Translations under genes and position numbers: made by a program
Virus record (IMG/VR): IMGVR_UViG_3300021963_000040
Span: 1-64,000 of that record
From: a virus
Length of the DNA stretch: 64,000 nucleotides
Direction: 5' to 3' (one strand)
Notes under the pieces: generated by a model
The model's database searches: none
Seen by the model: the letters and a program-made list of their open reading frames with translations, nothing else
What the model was told of the DNA's origin: nothing
In this document: positions 36,732 through 45,856 of the stretch, piece by piece
How positions within the stretch are numbered: position 1 is the first letter of the stretch
Layout of the letters: each line of letters begins with the position of its first letter

Positions 36732-37373
36732 ATGGCACAACTATCAAAATTCGGCGTACCTGGTGGTGAACTACCTGTACTAATGCCTAAATTAGCTTAT
36801 CGCTTCCGTGTATCCTTCTTAGGTGTCGGCGGTGCTGAGCTACCCCTAGTAAGTACATTTACTAGCCAAATCGTAAGCTGTGGTCGTCCTAACATGCAAA
36901 CCCAGGCTGTTGAAGTAGACGTTTACAACAGTAAAATCTACCTAGCTGGTAAGCACACATGGCAACCACTAAGCATTACAATCCGTGATGATATCAATAA
37001 CAACGTTGCAAGTTTAATTGCGGCACAAATTGGTCGTCAGATTGATATTGCTGAGCAAAGCGCGGCCCGTGCAGGTGCTAACTATAAGTTCGGTATGTTA
37101 ATTCAAACACTAGATGGCAGTCAAGATGATGTAACCGGCGTTTTAGACACATGGTCTATTAACGGTTGTTTCATTACTGATGTTAACTACGGTGAAATGA
37201 ACTACACTAGTAACGACGCTGTTCAAATTACACTAAGTATTCAGTACGATAGTGCTGATTATCATATCGGTAACATTGTTCTTGCTAACCTACCAGGTCA
37301 GCTTGGTGCTCTTGGTGGCGGCGTTGCTCTACGCGGCTTGAACGAAGGCGACACAGCAACCAACGCATTCTAA
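36732..37373 (+). CDS. gp19: Tail tube protein (T4 gp19 family)
   Basis: A 213-aa subunit of the inner tail tube. Landmarks are the N-terminal GGELPVLMPKLAYRFRVSFLG, then LVSTFTSQIVSCGRPN, YIAGKHTW-type YLAGKHTWQPL and IRDDINN. The C-terminal half has WSINGCFITDVNYGEMNYTSNDAVQITL, recognisable as gp19. It is somewhat longer than T4 gp19 (163 aa), as in cyanophages. It stands next to the sheath gene, the usual order in contractile tails. Confidence 0.95.
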   Translation: MAQLSKFGVPGGELPVLMPKLAYRFRVSFLGVGGAELPLVSTFTSQIVSCGRPNMQTQAVEVDVYNSKIYLAGKHTWQPLSITIRDDINNNVASLIAAQIGRQIDIAEQSAARAGANYKFGMLIQTLDGSQDDVTGVLDTWSINGCFITDVNYGEMNYTSNDAVQITLSIQYDSADYHIGNIVLANLPGQLGALGGGVALRGLNEGDTATNAF

Positions 37374-37385
37374 GGATTGGCTTAA

Positions 37386-38831
37386 ATGGCTTTAGTCCTT
37401 GGTTTCAAAAACCACGTTACAGAATACGTAGGCACAAATGAGTACGACACTGGGGAGTATAATACCCCCAGTGTTTGGCTCACTAACATCCCACGAATGA
37501 AGTTTAACTGGACTGTTGAGTTCATGTTAAACAATCCTGATCCTAAGATACAAGAATTGTTAGACGGCAACGACCTAGTCGGATCTATGACTAATGTTGC
37601 TAAAACAGTTCAGTTACCGGATCTAAATTTTGACACGCAAACATTAAACCAATATAACAAGCGCCGACACATACACGTTAAAGGCGAATATCAACCAATA
37701 CAAATGTCCTTCCAGGATGATGTAAGCGGTCGATTTGAAAAGGTATTAGAAGCATATAAAAAGTTTTATTGGGCCAGCGATTCTTATCCTGGCTTAGATC
37801 ATATTAGACAACGAGATCAAACCAGCGACCAATTTGTAAGTAACTTTGGTATGTTGGCCATTAACAACACTAACGATAATTTCTTTAAGTCTATTGCTAT
37901 TAATAGAGAATGGATGGGCAAAGCTGATCAGTACCTACTCATTAATCCTAAAATAACAGCAATCCAACATGATACATTAGATTATGCTAGCAATGATACA
38001 GCACAATGGACTATTACTGTTATATACGAAGCACTAGAAACAAGATGGCAACAACCTACAACAGGTTATAACCGCCCAGGACTGTCATCACTAACCTACG
38101 CTAGTTATCAAAGCGATGCACAAGCTCAAGCCGCGGTCGGTACCGGTTTAGAAAATGCTAGCAATACTGGTGGACAAGAACCTCCAGCTGGAGAAGTTGA
38201 TGGCGGCTTCTCAGGAGAAGATACTAGCGACCTTAACGACTGGAACGAAACTGGAGTAGGTGATGCCAGTCAAGATTCTATGGCGGCCTATGATGAGTTT
38301 GCAGGCCTTGACGAAGCAGTGGCAAAACAAGAAGCAGAAAAAGCAAGTTGGAAAAATCAACTAGCAGAAAAGTTCAGCAGTCTTAAAGAAAACGTTGCAG
38401 GCGCATATCAAAAAGCACAAGACTTTAGTGTAGGTGGAATTCCAGTTGGTAAAGCTATCAATCCACAAAACATAGGGACTACTATTGCATTAGGCACAGC
38501 TATAGCCACATCAAAAGGTAGAGCATTAAAAAATCCTGCATTCCTATTAGGCGCCGCAGGAAAAGTTGCTCAAGGTATCCCAGGAGCAAGCCAATATATG
38601 GGTGGCATTACAGCAGGTGTAGCTGGTTATTCTGCTTATAAAGCAGGTGGCTTAAAAGGTCTTGCCACAGTAGGCGCAGTTTCTGCGGCCTATTGGTTAG
38701 GTAATCAAAAGTCACCAAACACACGACCTGCACAAGCAGACTGGGCAACTAATCCTAGTAAAACTCCCTATTCACCTATGCAATCTTTTATTGGCGGTGA
38801 CGGTAATGCCGCAAATGGTAGGAGATTCTAA
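37386..38831 (+). CDS. Tail-tube-fold baseplate protein (gp48/gp54-like)
   Basis: A 481-aa protein. The first 240 residues have tube-protein character: MKFNWTVEFMLN, VAKTVQLPDLNFDTQTLNQY, HIHVKGEYQPIQMSFQDD and TAIQHDTLDYASNDTAQWTI, parallel to blocks in gp19. An Ala/Glu-rich linker follows. The C-terminal 100 residues are Gly/Ala-rich and hydrophobic (ITAGVAGYSAYKAGGLKG). In T4, gp48 and gp54 cap the baseplate hub, start tube polymerisation and share the tube fold. I infer that type of role; I cannot say which of the two it matches. Its stop overlaps the next start by one base. Confidence 0.7.
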   Translation: MALVLGFKNHVTEYVGTNEYDTGEYNTPSVWLTNIPRMKFNWTVEFMLNNPDPKIQELLDGNDLVGSMTNVAKTVQLPDLNFDTQTLNQYNKRRHIHVKGEYQPIQMSFQDDVSGRFEKVLEAYKKFYWASDSYPGLDHIRQRDQTSDQFVSNFGMLAINNTNDNFFKSIAINREWMGKADQYLLINPKITAIQHDTLDYASNDTAQWTITVIYEALETRWQQPTTGYNRPGLSSLTYASYQSDAQAQAAVGTGLENASNTGGQEPPAGEVDGGFSGEDTSDLNDWNETGVGDASQDSMAAYDEFAGLDEAVAKQEAEKASWKNQLAEKFSSLKENVAGAYQKAQDFSVGGIPVGKAINPQNIGTTIALGTAIATSKGRALKNPAFLLGAAGKVAQGIPGASQYMGGITAGVAGYSAYKAGGLKGLATVGAVSAAYWLGNQKSPNTRPAQADWATNPSKTPYSPMQSFIGGDGNAANGRRF

Positions 38832-39145
38832 TGGCTGGCACAATAGCAGGCACTGATACACCTATTGCAATTAATCAACAAAATTTTGAGTTTATTCTAG
38901 CTCAATTACAAAAGCGCGGCATAACAAATCAAATAGCAAAAATGTTAGCGTATGATATTCTTATCATTACACAGATCACAGGGCAAAATTACAGAGATGT
39001 TATTAACGAACAAATCTCTGAAAACGGATTAGCTATAAGCAAAGAGTTTATAGATCAACTTAACATCCTTAGATCAGCAACAAACAAATTACACATCGAG
39101 GACACTGAACAAACGAATGTCCATGTTGCTCGATCTATCGTCTAA
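38831..39145 (+). CDS. Hypothetical small late protein
   Basis: A 104-aa protein coupled on both sides by one-base TAATG overlaps. It has the helix-rich stretch QQNFEFILAQLQKRGITNQIAKM and no Cys or Trp. It lies between a baseplate-type gene and head completion gp4, so a virion assembly role is likely, but no family is recognised. Confidence 0.7.
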   Translation: MAGTIAGTDTPIAINQQNFEFILAQLQKRGITNQIAKMLAYDILIITQITGQNYRDVINEQISENGLAISKEFIDQLNILRSATNKLHIEDTEQTNVHVARSIV

Positions 39146-39582
39146 TGGCAAAGTATTCACAGGGTTACTATACTGTTCAAAATAGCACAAAATATGTAGG
39201 AAGAGGTGAGCCTACATATAGAAGCGGTTGGGAACTTACAGTAATGAGATATTGTGATAACCATCCAAATGTTATTAATTGGGCAAGTGAAAGCCTACGC
39301 ATTCCTTATGTAAATCCATTTACAGGAAAGCCTACATTTTATGTACCTGACTTTTTAATTATGTACAAAGACAAAAACGGACAGACAAAAACGGACGTAA
39401 TTGAAGTAAAGCCAAGAAAACAAGCAGTTATCGGGCTAGCACGTAGTCAACAGGAAAAAGCCGCAGTAGTATTGAATATGGCTAAATGGGAAGCCGCAAA
39501 AGCATGGTGTAAAAATCATGGCGCTACCTTTCGTATTCTGACTGAAGAGGATATATACAACAGAATGGGTGAAAAACGATGA
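39145..39582 (+). CDS. gp4: Head completion protein (T4 gp4/gp50 family)
   Basis: A 145-aa protein. Landmarks are YRSGWELTVMRYCDNHPNVINW (position 27 onward), then IPYVNPFTGK, YVPDFLI and DVIEVKPRK, followed by WEAAKAWCKNHGATFRILTEEDI. T4 gp4 shows the same SGWE...WCD.HP.V and IEIKPKK pattern. The fold resembles TnsA/restriction-type nucleases: PDF and the E-x-K pair in IEVKPRK form a PD-(D/E)XK-like site. T4 gp4 is needed to complete packaged heads before tail joining. It overlaps gp16 by ATGA. Confidence 0.88.
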   Translation: MAKYSQGYYTVQNSTKYVGRGEPTYRSGWELTVMRYCDNHPNVINWASESLRIPYVNPFTGKPTFYVPDFLIMYKDKNGQTKTDVIEVKPRKQAVIGLARSQQEKAAVVLNMAKWEAAKAWCKNHGATFRILTEEDIYNRMGEKR

Positions 39583-40112
39583 CACGTAAACTAGACGATT
39601 TCTTTAATGTTCCTCCTATGCCAGATCAAGTTAATTTTGATCCTTTACCAATTGATGTTCCTCCGGTAGAACAATCATTACAACTTATCGAAGAACAGAA
39701 AGAAGCATTAGACTTAGCTAATAGAATTGAACAAGCATTGCCAAGAGTAAAAGACATAGAAAGTACCGATGTCGATTTTGACGAGTACGCTAAAAAAGCA
39801 ATGGAAACTTATGACAGGCTAGTAGATTTAGGAATGAATGTAGACGACCGCAATGCCGGTATGATTTTTGATGTTGCTAGCAAAATGATGGGAAACGCAA
39901 TCACAGCTAAAAATAGCAAATTAGATGCAAAATTACGTAGAGTAGAACTTCAACTCAAGGCCGCAAAATTACAATTAGAAAAAGATAAAGTACAAAACAG
40001 TAAAACGGGCGGCAATGGTCAAGTAGTCGAAGGTGAAGGGTACTTAGTTACTGATAGAAATGCTTTACTAGAATCCTTAGCTAAAAAAATTAAAAATGAA
40101 AGCCAAAACTGA
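39579..40112 (+). CDS. gp16: Terminase small subunit (T4 gp16-like)
   Basis: A 177-aa protein of T4 gp16 size (164 aa). The N-terminal 60 residues are Pro/Glu-rich and probably disordered. The central part (VDFDEYAKKAMETYDRLVDLG to MMGNAITAKNSKLDAKLRR) follows the coiled-coil core of gp16 (…AKIFLETA..., ...LMGQMTTTNREILKLHKDM). Small terminase forms rings that recognise DNA and stimulate gp17. It lies upstream of gp17, although two unknown genes separate them. Assignment is moderate because the family is short and divergent. Confidence 0.75.
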   Translation: MTRKLDDFFNVPPMPDQVNFDPLPIDVPPVEQSLQLIEEQKEALDLANRIEQALPRVKDIESTDVDFDEYAKKAMETYDRLVDLGMNVDDRNAGMIFDVASKMMGNAITAKNSKLDAKLRRVELQLKAAKLQLEKDKVQNSKTGGNGQVVEGEGYLVTDRNALLESLAKKIKNESQN

Positions 40113-40118
40113 TAAATA
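40111..40118 (+). promoter_or_regulatory. Late promoter before the 40138 gene
   Basis: GATAAATA overlaps the gp16 stop and lies 19 bp before the next ATG, with CCGGAG as RBS. Confidence 0.75.
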
Positions 40119-40137
40119 ACACTATCCGGAGCATATA

Positions 40138-40740
40138 ATGAAGAAAACTCTATTAGAATACGTACAAACAAACGAAAAAGAGTATCCTGTTCGAATTAAA
40201 ACAACATTTGAACTAGACGATGATAAACTTGATCGTATTGAACGTCACCTTAAAAAGTATGACGTAATTGAAGTTAATAAGCCCGAGCGTGTAATGCTCC
40301 AGGCTAACCCTATTGATTTCCCAGAAAACAACGGCTGGGAAATTTATATTATTGATGCAGTAACTCGTTTACCTGTAAGTTACGATGTTTTACAAGCAGA
40401 GCTTGTAAAAATGTTATGCGTACACGCTTCCCAAATTAAAGTTCGCAATCCTAATGCTCCGCGAGAAGAAGAAGCAGAAGCACAAGAAGAAACTAAAGAA
40501 GAAGAGTATCATGTACGCTTAACAGATCCAAAGTATGCTGAAATCGAGCAAGACAAAAAGAAATACTTTGGTGATGACTTTAATGCAGAATTTTTAAAAG
40601 GCTTACAATCTAAAGAACGTAAGCCAGTATTTGCTAAAAGATCAGATGTTAAACCATCTAAGCCTTTAAAGTCTGAAAAATCATTTAGTCCTATTAGCGG
40701 CCGTAACCAACGTCCTGATAGAAATCAACTAGGAAAATAA
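40138..40740 (+). CDS. Hypothetical charged protein, probably virion-associated
   Basis: A 200-aa protein. The first 110 residues look folded (VRIKTTFELDDDKLDRIERH, WEIYIIDAVTRLPVSYDVLQ). The second half is charged and low-complexity (EEEAEAQEETKEEEYHV) with a basic, Ser/Pro-rich tail. It is under a late promoter and lies between the terminase genes, so it is probably structural or needed for packaging. No family recognised. Confidence 0.72.
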   Translation: MKKTLLEYVQTNEKEYPVRIKTTFELDDDKLDRIERHLKKYDVIEVNKPERVMLQANPIDFPENNGWEIYIIDAVTRLPVSYDVLQAELVKMLCVHASQIKVRNPNAPREEEAEAQEETKEEEYHVRLTDPKYAEIEQDKKKYFGDDFNAEFLKGLQSKERKPVFAKRSDVKPSKPLKSEKSFSPISGRNQRPDRNQLGK

Positions 40741-40741
40741 T

Positions 40742-41860
40742 ATGACATCTAAAATTGATTACAGCATGGACCTTGGTGCTTTAGAAAAGCAAACAGTAGG
40801 CGCCGCTGTTAATAAACTTTTAAAACACGCCGGTGTTAAAGTAAACGAACAAGCACTTAAAGAATGTGGTATGGACATGGGTATGCCTATGCAACAAGAA
40901 GAAAAAGAGCGTTTCAGTTTAACCATCACTAGCAAAGATAGAACTATCACAGTTAGCACGACTGACCCAGAAGATGTTCTACACATGATGAAACTCGGCG
41001 GCATGGATATTGACAGCCACGAAGTAACACCAATGACCGTAGGTGGCGGTGGTGCAGGTTCTCTTGTACCTGCTGGCGGTATTGAGATTGATGTTCCTGT
41101 AACAGACTTATCTAGTATGCTAGGTGGTTCTGATCATGAGGAACACGAAGAACACGAAGAGGAAGAAAAAGAAGTGGACGAATCTGCTCGTATACTTCAG
41201 TTGGCTGGTTTAAGTGAAGCCGGTGCTACCTCAGGTGATTACATTGACTATGTAAACATGAAAGGTGAACAACCTTCTGAAGATTTAACCGGTCTACCTG
41301 GCGTCGAATATGATCCAGACACTGGTATTATCTCTGTTAGAAATGCTACATCATTAGCTAACACTCATAGAGCAATTGAAGCCGCAGGTTGGCAAAAACA
41401 TGCACTAGCCGCTCGCAAAAACCCTGCAAGCAATCGCCAAGCAGGAATCGCAGGTGATACTGCATATCAACTTGAAAGCTCAGACGTAGAAGAAGCTAAA
41501 GAGCCGTTTGGCAATAGTCCTGCTACAACTAATAATTTCCGTCCACGTGTAGTCGGTAATACAGAAGATTTCGGTATGACAGGTACTGGTGAAGGTAACG
41601 ACCAGTACGGTAAGCGCCGTGCTCCTGGCCAAGGTGACAATCCTATGGGTTGGGAAGACATGGAAGAAAGCTATAAATCATTTAAGGCACAAAAACTAGA
41701 CGAAGCTAAAAAGGCAAAGCCAGATTTCTTAGACGTCGATAAAGACGGCGATAAGAAAGAACCAATGAAGAAGGCACTCAAAGATAAAGAAGAAGTTAAA
41801 GAATCACAAGGTTTATTTGCAGAATCATTATCACTATTAAAGAAATACGCAGGCATTTAA
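40742..41860 (+). CDS. Hypothetical late protein with acidic linker and EF-hand-like loop
   Basis: A 372-aa protein that starts 1 bp after the upstream stop. The N-terminal 120 residues contain FSLTITSKDRTITVSTTDPE and a Gly-rich segment. A His/Glu-rich acidic linker (DHEEHEEHEEEEKEVDE) is followed by a possibly disordered region. Near the C-terminus FLDVDKDGDKKEP has the D-x-D-x-D-G spacing of a calcium-binding loop; similar loops occur in cyanophage virion proteins. Function is unknown; late timing is inferred from the upstream promoter and following terminator. Confidence 0.72.
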   Translation: MTSKIDYSMDLGALEKQTVGAAVNKLLKHAGVKVNEQALKECGMDMGMPMQQEEKERFSLTITSKDRTITVSTTDPEDVLHMMKLGGMDIDSHEVTPMTVGGGGAGSLVPAGGIEIDVPVTDLSSMLGGSDHEEHEEHEEEEKEVDESARILQLAGLSEAGATSGDYIDYVNMKGEQPSEDLTGLPGVEYDPDTGIISVRNATSLANTHRAIEAAGWQKHALAARKNPASNRQAGIAGDTAYQLESSDVEEAKEPFGNSPATTNNFRPRVVGNTEDFGMTGTGEGNDQYGKRRAPGQGDNPMGWEDMEESYKSFKAQKLDEAKKAKPDFLDVDKDGDKKEPMKKALKDKEEVKESQGLFAESLSLLKKYAGI

Positions 41861-41864
41861 TCAT

Positions 41865-41888
41865 AAGGGGACTTTGGTCCCCTTTCTT
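41865..41888 (+). terminator. Rho-independent terminator
   Basis: An 8-bp stem AAGGGGAC/GTCCCCTT with a TTTG loop, followed by TCTT. It separates the preceding late genes from gp17. Confidence 0.8.
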
Positions 41889-41903
41889 ACCTCCGCAAAT
41901 TTG

Positions 41904-41910
41904 TTAAATA
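41904..41910 (+). promoter_or_regulatory. Possible late promoter for gp17
   Basis: TTAAATA lies 8 nt before the ATG at 41919. No Shine-Dalgarno is present between them, which suggests a nearly leaderless transcript. Confidence 0.5.
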
Positions 41911-41918
41911 CATGTATA

Positions 41919-43469
41919 ATGGCACAACAACAAGAATACGTATTAGTTAAGAAACCTTATCAACAAGAAAGGTTTACGCCCGAACAAGTTGAAGAATTTG
42001 TTAGATGCGCCAGCGACGCAAAATATTTTATTAGCAATTATGTATGGGTACAGCATCCTACTAAAGGTAAAGTTAGATTCGAACTATACGATTATCAAAT
42101 AGAACTCATTGACGTTTATCACAACAATCGTTACAGCATTAATATGCTAGGGCGTCAGATGGGTAAGTCAACTTGCGCGGCCGCATACTTACTTTGGTAT
42201 GCTATGTTTAATCCAGATGCAACAATACTGATAGCGGCACACAAGCATACGGGCTCGCAAGAAATTATGCAACGTGTACGCTTTATGTATGAACACGTTG
42301 ATGATTTTATACGTGCAGGTAGCACAAGCTATAATAAAGGTAGTATTGAATTTGAAAACGGCAGTCGTATTGTTTCAGCAACAACTACTGAAACAACCGG
42401 TCGTGGTATGTCCTTAACACTAGTTTACCTAGACGAGTTTGCTTACGTTCCTCCACGTATTGCCAAAGAGTTCTGGACAGCAATTAGCCCTACATTATCA
42501 ACAGGTGGTAAGTGTATTATTACAAGTACTCCTAACCAAGACGATGACCAGTTTGCACAAATCTGGAAAGGTGCAGAAAAAACAGTTGACGAATTTGGCA
42601 ACGATACTGGTATTGGTGTTAACGGCTTTAAGGGCATTAAGTTTACTTGGGAAAAACATCCCGAGCGTGATCAGAAGTGGGCAGACGAAGAACGCTACAA
42701 GATTGGTGAAGAGCGTTTCCGTCGCGAGCACATGTGTGAATTCGTTACTAATGATGAAACACTAGTTAACCCAATGAAATTATTAATGCTACACGGTATT
42801 GATCCAATCATGAAAGCAGGACAAGTTCGCTGGTATAAAAATGTTGAAGCTAATCGTAGTTATGTTTGTGGATGGGATCCTAGTCTAGGTACAGGCGGCG
42901 ATATGGCGGCAATACAAGTGTATGAATTACCTACTATGATTCAAGTAGCAGAATGGCAACATAATAAAACAGACATTAGGGGACAATTACGAATCCTAAC
43001 CGGTATTACAACCTACTTAGTAGACGAAGTAAAAAAGCTAGGCAAGCAGGATGTATATTGGTCAGTAGAAAATAATACCCTAGGCGAAGCCGCCTTAGTA
43101 GCTATTACAGAGTACGGGGAAGATCGTATTCCTGGCCTGTTTATTAGTGAGCCCGGTAACAAACGTAGGGGATTTACTACAACACATAAAAGTAAGTTAC
43201 CATCATGTGCTACACTCAAGCACTGGATTGAAAGCGATAAACTAACTCTAAAGAGCAAAAATCTAATAAGAGAAGTTAAAAACTTTGTTGCTAAGGGCAA
43301 CAGTTTTTCGGCCAAGGAAGGCGAAACAGACGATTTAATTATGGCAACTATACTTTGTGTTCGTTTAATAGATTATTTGAGCAATTATGATCAAAATCTT
43401 TACGAATCATTAAAGCAAAACGGCGTAGAAACGCACGATTTGATAATGCCTATGCCCATAGCACTTTAA
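41919..43469 (+). CDS. gp17: Terminase large subunit (T4 gp17 family)
   Basis: A 516-aa packaging motor and nuclease. The ATG at 41919 is chosen because the in-frame codon at 41874 lies inside the upstream terminator hairpin. Walker A is GRQMGKST (residues 78-85); Walker B with catalytic Glu is LVYLDEFAYV (Asp172-Glu173); the coupling motif is ITSTPN. The nuclease domain shows CGWDPSLGTGGD, SVENNTLGEAAL and GETDDLIMATIL with the expected acidic residues. It cuts concatemers and drives DNA into the prohead through gp20. A late box precedes it without an RBS. Confidence 0.97.
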   Translation: MAQQQEYVLVKKPYQQERFTPEQVEEFVRCASDAKYFISNYVWVQHPTKGKVRFELYDYQIELIDVYHNNRYSINMLGRQMGKSTCAAAYLLWYAMFNPDATILIAAHKHTGSQEIMQRVRFMYEHVDDFIRAGSTSYNKGSIEFENGSRIVSATTTETTGRGMSLTLVYLDEFAYVPPRIAKEFWTAISPTLSTGGKCIITSTPNQDDDQFAQIWKGAEKTVDEFGNDTGIGVNGFKGIKFTWEKHPERDQKWADEERYKIGEERFRREHMCEFVTNDETLVNPMKLLMLHGIDPIMKAGQVRWYKNVEANRSYVCGWDPSLGTGGDMAAIQVYELPTMIQVAEWQHNKTDIRGQLRILTGITTYLVDEVKKLGKQDVYWSVENNTLGEAALVAITEYGEDRIPGLFISEPGNKRRGFTTTHKSKLPSCATLKHWIESDKLTLKSKNLIREVKNFVAKGNSFSAKEGETDDLIMATILCVRLIDYLSNYDQNLYESLKQNGVETHDLIMPMPIAL

Positions 43470-43476
43470 CTAAATA
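43470..43476 (+). promoter_or_regulatory. Late-type promoter (leaderless gene)
   Basis: CTAAATA overlaps the end of gp17 and ends 5 nt before the ATG at 43482; there is no RBS. Confidence 0.5.
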
Positions 43477-43481
43477 TACAT

Positions 43482-44756
43482 ATGGCAATTAACTATTCAC
43501 AAGTATCTAAAAGAATTTTTGACATTCTGACTGGCTCAGATTACGAAATTCTTATGGGCGATGCTGACGCTAAAAAAACATTAAACGTTAAGGAAGCAGA
43601 ACGTTTCTTTATAACAGATCTGCATAGCATGATTTTCCTTGATAAATCTACTAATACTTTAAAACTATACGTTAGTAACGCAGGAGATCCTGATGCTATA
43701 GAAAAGCTCATCGATTCATCTAAAAAGACAGCAGAGCATTTTATGATGAGATTTAGTGTTAAAAATTACGGTAAAAAGTTAGAGCCTAAAGATTTTGCGT
43801 TCCAGATTGCAGTTAAAGAAAGTCATGACATGACTGGTACTACTAAGAGTAGCTATCAACACATCAATGGCGGCAAACTTATTATTCGTCATACAAAGTC
43901 AATCAATACAGAAAATCGCGGCTCTCGTAGTCGCAGTATTAAAACACTTTATGTAGAAAACAAAGACGGCGAGCGTTTTCAGTTTCATCCTAAATGGCTT
44001 ACTGGTGCCCGTGCAATGGCACGTCACGTGGGCGCTGGCGGATATCCGTACGATGAAACAGGAACAACTATTAAAAGTTTAAGTGAAGAATATACTGCAT
44101 TACGTAAGTTTATTAGACACGCCACTGTAAAAGGTTTTGTTAACGAAGAAACCGAAGGCTTAATTGAGTTTGCTAAAAAGAAAACCATTGCAATTGAACA
44201 CGCAATGCGTCGAATGAATTTTGAAGGTCTTAAAGTAACACTAGCAGAAACAGATGCTGACCGCTCAGCTGAATTAAAAAATTCTTTTACCCAACATATC
44301 ACTAGTCAAGCAGTTGAATCAGCATTACCATACCTTCACCAACTAATGTTAGAAAAAGAAGAAATGGACGTTAGCCAGCAGGCCTTACAAACTATAGATG
44401 ATGTTGTACGCAACACGCCTAAGTTTGATGTAAGTACTATGGATAGAAATGATCATGACAACCCTATTAATTTAAGTTTCAATGATAACGATACAGCTAT
44501 TAAACATACAGCAAAATATATGATGAATCACATTACTGACCAACCAGCCAAAGATGCGATTGAGTCAGCACTACATCATTACGATCGTTGGGACCAAGAA
44601 AATAAAGACCAGTTCAACCAAATTATTAGAAACATGATTCGTAAGGTTGTACGTATAAATAAAGAAGATACACAGGTTCCAATTGACCTTGAAGTATTTG
44701 AATCAATCAAGAAGACCGCAATGGACTTTAAAGTTGAACGAATCCTTTCAAAATAA
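43482..44756 (+). CDS. Conserved-looking hypothetical protein
   Basis: A 424-aa protein located between gp17 and gp32. It starts INYSQVSKRIFDILTGSDYE. It has a basic central region (HTKSINTENRGSRSRSIKTL, then WLTGARAMARHVGAGGYPYD) and a helical C-terminal half rich in Asp, His and Met. No signal or membrane segment is seen. The RSRS-type basic patch could bind nucleic acid, but no family is recognised. There is no Shine-Dalgarno; a late-type box ends 5 nt before the ATG. Confidence 0.75.
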   Translation: MAINYSQVSKRIFDILTGSDYEILMGDADAKKTLNVKEAERFFITDLHSMIFLDKSTNTLKLYVSNAGDPDAIEKLIDSSKKTAEHFMMRFSVKNYGKKLEPKDFAFQIAVKESHDMTGTTKSSYQHINGGKLIIRHTKSINTENRGSRSRSIKTLYVENKDGERFQFHPKWLTGARAMARHVGAGGYPYDETGTTIKSLSEEYTALRKFIRHATVKGFVNEETEGLIEFAKKKTIAIEHAMRRMNFEGLKVTLAETDADRSAELKNSFTQHITSQAVESALPYLHQLMLEKEEMDVSQQALQTIDDVVRNTPKFDVSTMDRNDHDNPINLSFNDNDTAIKHTAKYMMNHITDQPAKDAIESALHHYDRWDQENKDQFNQIIRNMIRKVVRINKEDTQVPIDLEVFESIKKTAMDFKVERILSK

Positions 44757-44768
44757 TTGGAAAAAGAC

Positions 44769-44798
44769 TTGACTTACAGAGAGTGAATCAAGTATTAT
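44769..44798 (+). promoter_or_regulatory. Sigma70-like promoter for gp32
   Basis: TTGACT, an 18-bp spacer and TATTAT. Transcription would start near 44804, so the inverted repeat at 44804-44827 sits at the very 5' end of the mRNA. Confidence 0.7.
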
Positions 44799-44803
44799 TG
44801 TGG

Positions 44804-44827
44804 GACTGTACTACTTAAGGTACAGTC
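44804..44827 (+). promoter_or_regulatory. 5'-terminal stem-loop in the gp32 leader
   Basis: GACTGTAC and GTACAGTC form a perfect 8-bp stem with an 8-nt loop (TACTTAAG). It is followed by an unstructured A-rich leader and the RBS AGGAGAAA. In T4, gp32 represses its own mRNA by binding a 5' pseudoknot and the adjacent single-stranded leader. This stem-loop is in the matching place. No clear pseudoknot partner for the loop was found. Confidence 0.7.
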
Positions 44828-44864
44828 ACTCTTGGCACATAACGGCTAATATAGGAGAAACATT

Positions 44865-45824
44865 ATGGCAACTTTGGCTGAAATTAGAGCTCGACTAGCA
44901 GAGCAAGATCAAAAGTCCGGCAGAGCCGGCGGCGGTATGGATAATGCAATTTATCCGTTCTGGAACATTCCAGAGAATTCAACCGCAGTACTACGCTTCC
45001 TTCCTGATGGTGATGACAACAACACCTTCTTCTGGAAAGAACGTCAGATGATTAAGATTCCATTCGCTGGCGTTAAAGGTGGCGACACTAATAAACAAAT
45101 TTTTGTGCAAGTTCCTTGCGTTGAGATGTGGAATGAAACATGTCCTATCCACGCAGAGATCCGTCCTTGGTTTAAAGATCCACGTATGGAAGATACTGCA
45201 CGTAAGTACTGGAAGAAGAAATCTTACCTCTTCCAAGGGTTTGTAACATCTAACCCGCTCAAGGAAGAATCTACTCCTGAGAATCCAATCCGTCGATTTG
45301 TAATCAACCCATCTATCTTCACTATCATTAAGACTGCGTTGATGGATCCTGATATGGTTGAACTACCAACCGATTTCACACAAGGCACAGACTTCCGTCT
45401 TACCAAGACCACTAAAGGTCAATACGCTGACTACAGCACAAGTTCATGGGCACGTAAAGAACGTAGTTTGAACGAAGAAGAACTAGGCGCTGTTGCCCAG
45501 TTTGGCTTGTACAATCTAAACGACTTCATGCCTAAGAAACCTACAGCAGAAGAACTAAACTTGATCTTTGAAATGTTCGAAGCAAGTGTAGAAGGTGAGC
45601 TGTTTGATCCTGCACGTTTTGGTCAGTTCTATAAAGCGGCAGGGGCAACTCCCGCCGCACCTTCAACTGCTCATACAGATGACGATGAACCAGTAGCACC
45701 TCCAGCTCGTCCTGCACCAGTAGCACAACCTGCCCCGGTTGCAGAAGCTTCTGTTTCTGCACCAGCCGGCAATAAGCCAAGTGTAGATGAACTACTTAAT
45801 ATGATTCGTAATCGCAAGCAATAA
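44865..45824 (+). CDS. gp32: Single-stranded DNA-binding protein (T4 gp32 family)
   Basis: A 319-aa SSB that coats ssDNA in replication, recombination and repair. The N-terminal ARLAEQDQKSG segment is the cooperativity region. The core begins at IYPFWNIPENSTAVLRFLPD. A zinc-site-like cluster is seen in VPCVEMWNETCPIHAEI. Further gp32 blocks are YLFQGFV, PIRRFVINPSIF and FRL.KT.KGQYADY.TS.W. The C-terminus has a Pro/Ala/acidic tail (DDDEPVAPPARPAPVAQ) for partner contacts, ending in SVDELLNMIRNR. Strong RBS; a stem-loop leader upstream suggests autoregulation. A terminator follows. Confidence 0.95.
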   Translation: MATLAEIRARLAEQDQKSGRAGGGMDNAIYPFWNIPENSTAVLRFLPDGDDNNTFFWKERQMIKIPFAGVKGGDTNKQIFVQVPCVEMWNETCPIHAEIRPWFKDPRMEDTARKYWKKKSYLFQGFVTSNPLKEESTPENPIRRFVINPSIFTIIKTALMDPDMVELPTDFTQGTDFRLTKTTKGQYADYSTSSWARKERSLNEEELGAVAQFGLYNLNDFMPKKPTAEELNLIFEMFEASVEGELFDPARFGQFYKAAGATPAAPSTAHTDDDEPVAPPARPAPVAQPAPVAEASVSAPAGNKPSVDELLNMIRNRKQ

Positions 45825-45829
45825 ACCGG

Positions 45830-45856
45830 ACTTGGGTCTTCGGACCCAAGTTTTTT
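45830..45856 (+). terminator. Rho-independent terminator after gp32
   Basis: A 9-bp stem ACTTGGGTC/GACCCAAGT with a TTCG tetraloop is followed by a run of six T. Confidence 0.95.
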
